A stretch of 64,000 nucleotides of DNA. It comes from Piezodorus guildinii. Its lineage: Eukaryota > Arthropoda > Insecta > Hemiptera > Pentatomidae. Position numbers and translations under genes: made by a program. The stretch's first letter is position 1; every line of letters starts with the position of its first letter. Below, piece by piece: positions 58,901-64,000 of the stretch. The stretch spans positions 86,485,021 to 86,549,020 of the forward strand of contig CM041297.1 of assembly GCA_023052935.1 (NCBI GenBank), read 5' to 3'. The notes beneath the pieces were generated by a model that did not search any database, was not told the DNA's origin, and saw only the letters and a program-made list of their open reading frames with translations.

Positions 58901-59032
58901 AAATTTCGCAAAGCCTTATTAACATAAACCTGCTTAGCCCTGTGACAGTTAAACCATTACCTAGTTGATTTCTTCCATATCCTGTGGTTTTATAAACACT
59001 TTATTTGTAACATATCTTCCATATCAATTAAC

Positions 59033-59306
59033 GTTTGTTCATTTAACGTCACTTTATGCTACTGTGGCTAATCGGACGATGCTACAGTGGGACTCCTAAA
59101 TTCATCCTATAGGATAGGGATCTTTAGCGAGTATCTGACGTCGCACAGTCTGGGGACCACCTTTTTACGTATCCTCCGAAGGACCGCATAACTAAGATAT
59201 TTTTACTACCATAATAAAATTGTAGGACCACCTGCGGGTTTCAGCCCGTGACCTTTGGCATAGAAGACGGTTATGCTAGCCAATCTGCTACAGCTGATCC
59301 CATATT
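59033..59306 (-). mobile_element. SINE family 1, copy 4
   Basis: On the + strand it reads ATTTAACGTCACTTTATGCTACTG, the GGGATCTT...GAGTATCTGACGTCGCACAG block, and CCTCCGAAGGACCGCATAACTAAG, then the tRNA-like head in reverse. The box-B region, GGGCTGAAACCCGC, is altered from GGTTCAAA. The first 120 bases match copy 2 almost exactly. Confidence 0.7.
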
Positions 59307-59481
59307 AATTAACGTATAACTCTCCTAGCCTTATGTCTCGGGCAACTATTGTGAGAGTTTTTCTTTTATGAGTTGATACCGAAATTTCAAAATTGAGGGT
59401 ATTTTAACAGTTTTATGTTGCAATGTACATAACATGAAAAAAGAAAACAAAAAACTTAAGGATTTTGTTATCTACACAAAT

Positions 59482-59683
59482 AGAAATCGGCTGTGCAATG
59501 AGGTGATAGACCGAGATCACCCTCAGCCACTAGGTTTCTCTCCACGTTGGATACCTGCTTTACAAAGCTCGAAGTGGCATAAGAGTGCCTCCAATAAATA
59601 ATGCTCTGCTACAGCCGGTATTCGAACCCAGAAATTGGAGAACAGTAGGCTAGTGTTTAATCAACTAAACCATGCTGCTTCCC
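59482..59683 (-). mobile_element. SINE family 2, copy 2
   Basis: On the - strand: CATGGTTTAGTTGATTAAAC as a box-A region, GGGTTCGAATACC as box B, then CGGCTGTAGCAGAGCATTATT. This aligns with the interrupted SINE at 32.2/33.3 kb. The body ends with TATCACCTCATTGCACAGCC. Confidence 0.65.
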
Positions 59684-62049
59684 TAATACTTAACCTATCT
59701 ACTCTTAATTATACACATTTTATTATTAAATATAAAAATCATATTATCAGAAGACAGCGGGAAAATTTAAACGTTAATAAACTTGTTTTGACATTTCTTT
59801 AATCATAAGATTAAAGAATCTTAAGATAAATCTGATAATTTGACAGATTGTTGCAGCTAATTATTTAACAAATGTTAATTAATTATAAATAATCTCAGCG
59901 TATCTTTTTGGATCACTTATTTATGATAAAAAAATTAATATTACCTTACTTTTAATTAACATTCAAAATGATTCCATTACTTTTGATCATTAAGATAGCT
60001 GACTGATTCTGAGATCACTTTGTTGAGCGGTATAGTATAACTGGTGGCGCCTGACTACGCGAGGACGTTAAAAACGGCAATTCAGGACGAAATTTGAAAA
60101 CTTTCCTAGTTACTGCCACTTTCATGCAATTCACATCTCATGATTTAGAATTGCAGTACTGCTCATGGATAGTAACTCTACACGTATTTCATGTCAGTTT
60201 ATTGTATTTCCATCACATTTAGTTGATGATTTTTTTTAATACATTTGTAAATATCCATAGATATATTTGTACAAAAAAATATTTTTTTTTCTAAAAACCT
60301 TGTATGTGTATAAATGTTTGACTATGCTTACTGAATATGACGTTTAAATATATTTTGTAGCTATTCTAATAAAATATTCTGTCCTTTTCACTCATACTTA
60401 AACTATATTTGTTTTTCCAAAATATTATTTATCTCTAATAATTTTTCGGGGCACCCTTCATACTTATATGCCTTAGCGACTTGATATCGATACGTTCAAA
60501 AATATAGAATTTTAAGAAAGAAATATCTCATTTGTCATTTTATATAATAATACCATTGAAAGAATTCATATTAATTTTTAACTTGAAAGGTGTCGGAATC
60601 ATTTATAACATTCCTGAATACAAATTTACCTTTTTCGGAACACACCGGATCTACTTCATGGTTCCTGAAACGGAATAAGTTAGATAAATAAATAAATAAA
60701 CTGAGGATATACAAACCATACGAAATAAAGTGTCACTGAGACAAATTACGTTACACATCCATCCTAAAAATCAACAAAAAAAGCTACTCCCAGAGGCTTG
60801 GCAGGGGATTCTGTCCTGTCAGACGTTTACATGTCAATTATGTGTCACGCGAGGAGCAGCTCTAACTCAGAACTGATGAAAATTATTTATGAAATTACTG
60901 CTCTACATTAAATATTTAACTTAGTTCGTAAATTAAAGTCTGGATGTCTATTTTATTCCAGCACCAACTAAATATATAAAAACCAAATTAAATAAATAAA
61001 AAAAAACGTCAATATTTAATTAACACTATATTTATAATCACATTATTTATATACAATCATTGATTTATTAATATGGTGTTTTAGAAGCGAATAGTTCTAG
61101 TTCAAATGTTTGGTGATCACGGCAATACTTTTTAATTTGGTTCACATGAATATTGCCCATGAATCATTGATAGTTAATGGATTTTGAGTGGACTGCATTT
61201 CTTGAGGTTTTTGGATAAATAGCATATTTTAACAATTTTTGATCTTTAATTGATTTATAAAAATCGAAATGACACTTTATAATATACAGATTAGTTAACC
61301 ATGGTAGGTTGAATGTTATTCTAATTTTGAATATGTTGCTTGATTGTTTGAGCTCTTAGTGGTGGTGGCTGGCCCCTGGCCCATCATTCTCCCTGCTCAG
61401 TCTTCCTGGTGTTTTTACGCACATATTGTGAATCTTCATTGCCCTGTCCATTTACACACACTTCTTGTCTTCACTCAAAGTCATTTTATGAGGCAACACT
61501 CCTTTTTGCATAACTGGCACTCACTTGACAACAAAATAGGAGGGTCCGAAATCGTGGAACCACCTAATTACAGTTGATAATAACTTAAAATTCTTAAATT
61601 TTCTCTTGTCCAAGGAAGATCCTCGAATGTTAAATATAATAATAAATTTATACTCTTCGTATGTAGTCATTTTAATATAAAATAATCTATGGAGTTGGAA
61701 AACCATATAAGAATTATTACTAGAACTTACTTATTCGAGGTAAGAACTATTTTGAGTGAGCATCAAGAATCAAGTTGGTCGGCAATATTTTGAAGATGCA
61801 GCGAAAGACTTCGAAACGTCAATGATAACATATGAATAATGTGATAATAAATATAGTGTTTTAGAAGAGAATAGTTCTAATTTAAATATGTATCTATTTA
61901 TAGAAGTTATGACAGTACAATGATTTAATCTAATTTAAATATAATAATAAATGTATAATCTTCGTGTTTTATTAATTTTAATGTAAAATAGACATAATTC
62001 TTAATTTTCAAGATTTAAAGAAATCTTTTTTAAAATAGGTTATATGAAA
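59684..62049. other. AT-rich stretch with two balanced patches
   Basis: Balanced patches near 60780-60880 and 61340-61560 have no recognisable frame or repeat. A duplicated phrase (TTTTAGAAG.GAATAGTTCTA) occurs at about 61080 and 61860. A degraded hammerhead-like TTGAAGATG...GAAACGTC lies near 61790-61825. Confidence 0.4.
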
Positions 62050-62360
62050 AAAAAAAACTTGGTACCGGCAACACGAAATAAAAAAATACTTAAAAACAAT
62101 ATTTTTTTGTTATTTCTCCTTTAATTGGTTGTCAAATTTTTCCAAATTGTATATTTAGCTGTTTTTAATCAATGCTAATAAGATGGCACGATTCATTGCT
62201 TGAAATATATACAATTAATTGTACTTTTTAGAAAGAAAATTTTTAATAAATAGGCATTTAAACCTTGTTCGACTATTTCAATCTGAATGAAACCTACGGG
62301 ATATTAAAGCCCATTAGATTATACATCAATATTGCCAGTTAAGCCGAAATCGTTAGTATA
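62050..62360 (-). mobile_element. 0.9-kb element, copy 11 (partial, reversed)
   Basis: CTTGGTACCGGCAACACGA is a diverged family tail, followed by the reversed interior (TTTCTCCTTTAATTGG, ATGAAACCTACGGGATATTA). The part nearest the family's left end is missing. Confidence 0.6.
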
Positions 62361-62535
62361 CAAAACTGTTGAGTACATAAGTAAAATATAATGTACTCTA
62401 AAGGAAAGCGGAGTACATTTTGCACTTCGCAGTGTCTAGCTACTAAGGCTTTTTTTTTTTTTTTTTCTTTTTGTATTATGTTATGAATAGAAAGAATTAA
62501 ATATCGTATAATAATTTACAGCGTTTTTTTTTTTT

Positions 62536-63352
62536 TTCACCAACCTATATGAAATATATACTAAGGGAAACTATTGCGATCGTGAAAATTTCAGAATTCC
62601 AGTTCTCATTGAAAATGCACGTTTTAGGGTCTTATAATACTAAATAACCAAGTCGCACAAAAAGGTGTGTGTTTGTGTGGTTAGACTAGCACGAAAACGA
62701 AAAATTATACGAAACTGAAATTTCTTATTTAGGACAACTATACGCCCGAAACTTTTTCGTCTATGTTGGTGAACCAAAAGAGCAACTTTTGACCATGCAT
62801 TTTGCCTGCATGCATTCTACATTGATGTAAAATTTTAATGAGTTTTAATATCATGTAGGTTTCAGTCTGATTGAAATAGTCTGACAGGGTTTAAATACCA
62901 ATATTTTGAATTCTATCTCAGTGAAGTACTTCGAGTTTGTAAATTTTATAAAAATAGTCATATCATTTTTACTTAATATAAAAGTTGAACAAATTTGATA
63001 CTCAACTGGAGGAGAAAAGAGGAAAGATGTTGTTTTAGGTAATTTTTTTGTTTTCCTGAACTATAGAATAGTAAAATAGATGTAAAATATACCGTTGAAA
63101 AACTAAAAATTTCAGAAAAAAAATATCTTTCACACAAAATTGTAAAAGTTAATGGAGAGTGTAAAAGTCGATATTACTAACTGATAGTTTTAGATAATAT
63201 AATCCATTATTTAATAAAACACATATTTATAACCAAAATCAATATGTTTAACTCCTTATTAATTTCACTTATTTTCTCTCTTTGAAAATTCTTTAACTGA
63301 TTTTTAAAACGGAGGTAAGTGAAAGTCGGGTTTTGCGAACATGAGACTTTTT
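62536..63352 (+). mobile_element. 0.9-kb element, copy 12
   Basis: It begins with an altered end, TTCACCAACCTATATGAAAT, and ends GGAGGTAAGTGAAAGTCGGG. With copy 11 it forms an inverted pair separated by about 175 bases. Confidence 0.65.
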
Positions 63353-64000
63353 TTTCGTTCATAGTAATGAAGAAGATATAATCAACATGAACTGTACAAT
63401 TTTTCTGAATGAATACTTATTCCTGTGCTTCTAGAGAAGGAGGCTGTGATATACACGCACTTAAGACCACCCAGTGCGTCAGGGTGGGTAAGAGAATAGA
63501 TCTCTGCGGGAGGTAGATAAGGGTAGGATAGAAACTATAAATCTGTACTGATTGGAGTTTTGATGGATCGGAAGACATTTTTTTATTTATTTTATTTTTT
63601 AAATATTTCATAATAGTTTAAAATTATATTTTTTAGGAATGTAAAAAGCAGAGAATATGCCATTTGTGGATAGTATTCTGTAGAGTTTAGGTTGCGTCTT
63701 TAGAAGAAATTCAGCTGACTTAAAATACTTCTCACAGCATTGAAACATGGCTTTAGAGCTGAACTGAAAATAAATTCCAATAAGTCCTATAAGATCATTT
63801 TTATTTCTAAATCTATGACGTCTTGCTCCACTATATGCTCTACCAATATTCCACATGTTTCTGTTGAAGAGCTATAGATTTATCACAAAAGGCTGAAGTG
63901 AACACACCGATAAGTGAAACACTTGGCAAACCATCCAAACTTGGAAGATGCTAGAAATAGTTCATTAATATTACCATTATCTGACTGATTAAGAGGATCG
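63353..64000. other. No supported feature
   Basis: An 82-codon frame on the - strand (63608-63856) contains an acceptor-like TTTATTTTCAG but no recognisable motif. I leave it uncalled. Confidence 0.4.

Noticed and set aside
63608..63856. 82-codon frame on the - strand with an acceptor-like site
   Set aside because: No recognisable motif and AT-driven composition in its second half; kept as uncalled.

Overview
The window is eukaryotic nuclear DNA. It is strongly AT-rich, has a coding exon bounded by a splice acceptor, carries many TA and CA microsatellites, and most of its recognisable content is transposable elements. Several 5'-truncated LINEs with Jockey-clade-type reverse transcriptase plus an intact Ty3/gypsy element point to a metazoan and most likely an arthropod; an AT-rich crustacean such as a copepod would fit, but I cannot name the species from sequence alone. 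No bacterial gene, rRNA gene, intact tRNA gene or CRISPR array is visible.

Layout. 0-2.7 kb: the 3' part of a host gene on the + strand, one long exon encoding eleven ankyrin repeats. 2.7-35 kb: gene-poor DNA with a foldback-like element (4.0-5.5 kb), two small palindromic elements that enclose hammerhead-ribozyme-like motifs (8.6 and 17.5 kb), an RTE-like LINE with target-site duplication (11.7-12.5 kb), a CR1-like LINE (20.4-21.8 kb), Jockey-like fragments (25.4, 30.5, 32.3 kb), three tRNA-derived SINE families, and many copies of one approximately 0.9-kb non-autonomous family. 35.7-40.5 kb: a complete, young Ty3/gypsy retrotransposon on the - strand, with 277-bp LTRs differing at one base, gag and pol in different frames joined by a canonical -1 slippery heptamer, and a primer-binding region complementary to its own LTR instead of a tRNA. 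40.5-64 kb: more copies of the 0.9-kb family, a Jockey element with a 15-bp target-site duplication (48.5-49.9 kb), a 149-bp near-perfect hairpin (51.1 kb), SINEs, and a possible short terminal exon of an unknown gene on the - strand (44.0 kb).

Between the elements lie 0.1-0.7-kb islands that are clearly GC-richer and non-repetitive, have no convincing reading frame, and hold clustered homeodomain, GATA, E-box or CRE words. They may be cis-regulatory modules of a gene outside the window, but that is inference.

The most unusual signals are (1) the hammerhead-like cores, best at 48.2 kb and recurring in degraded form elsewhere, two of them inside perfect inverted repeats; (2) the predicted self-primed retrotransposon; (3) the 0.9-kb family with subterminal inverted repeats, an internal microsatellite and a terminal palindrome, which resembles helentron-associated elements and occurs in rearranged inverted composites; and (4) the foldback element with minisatellite arms.
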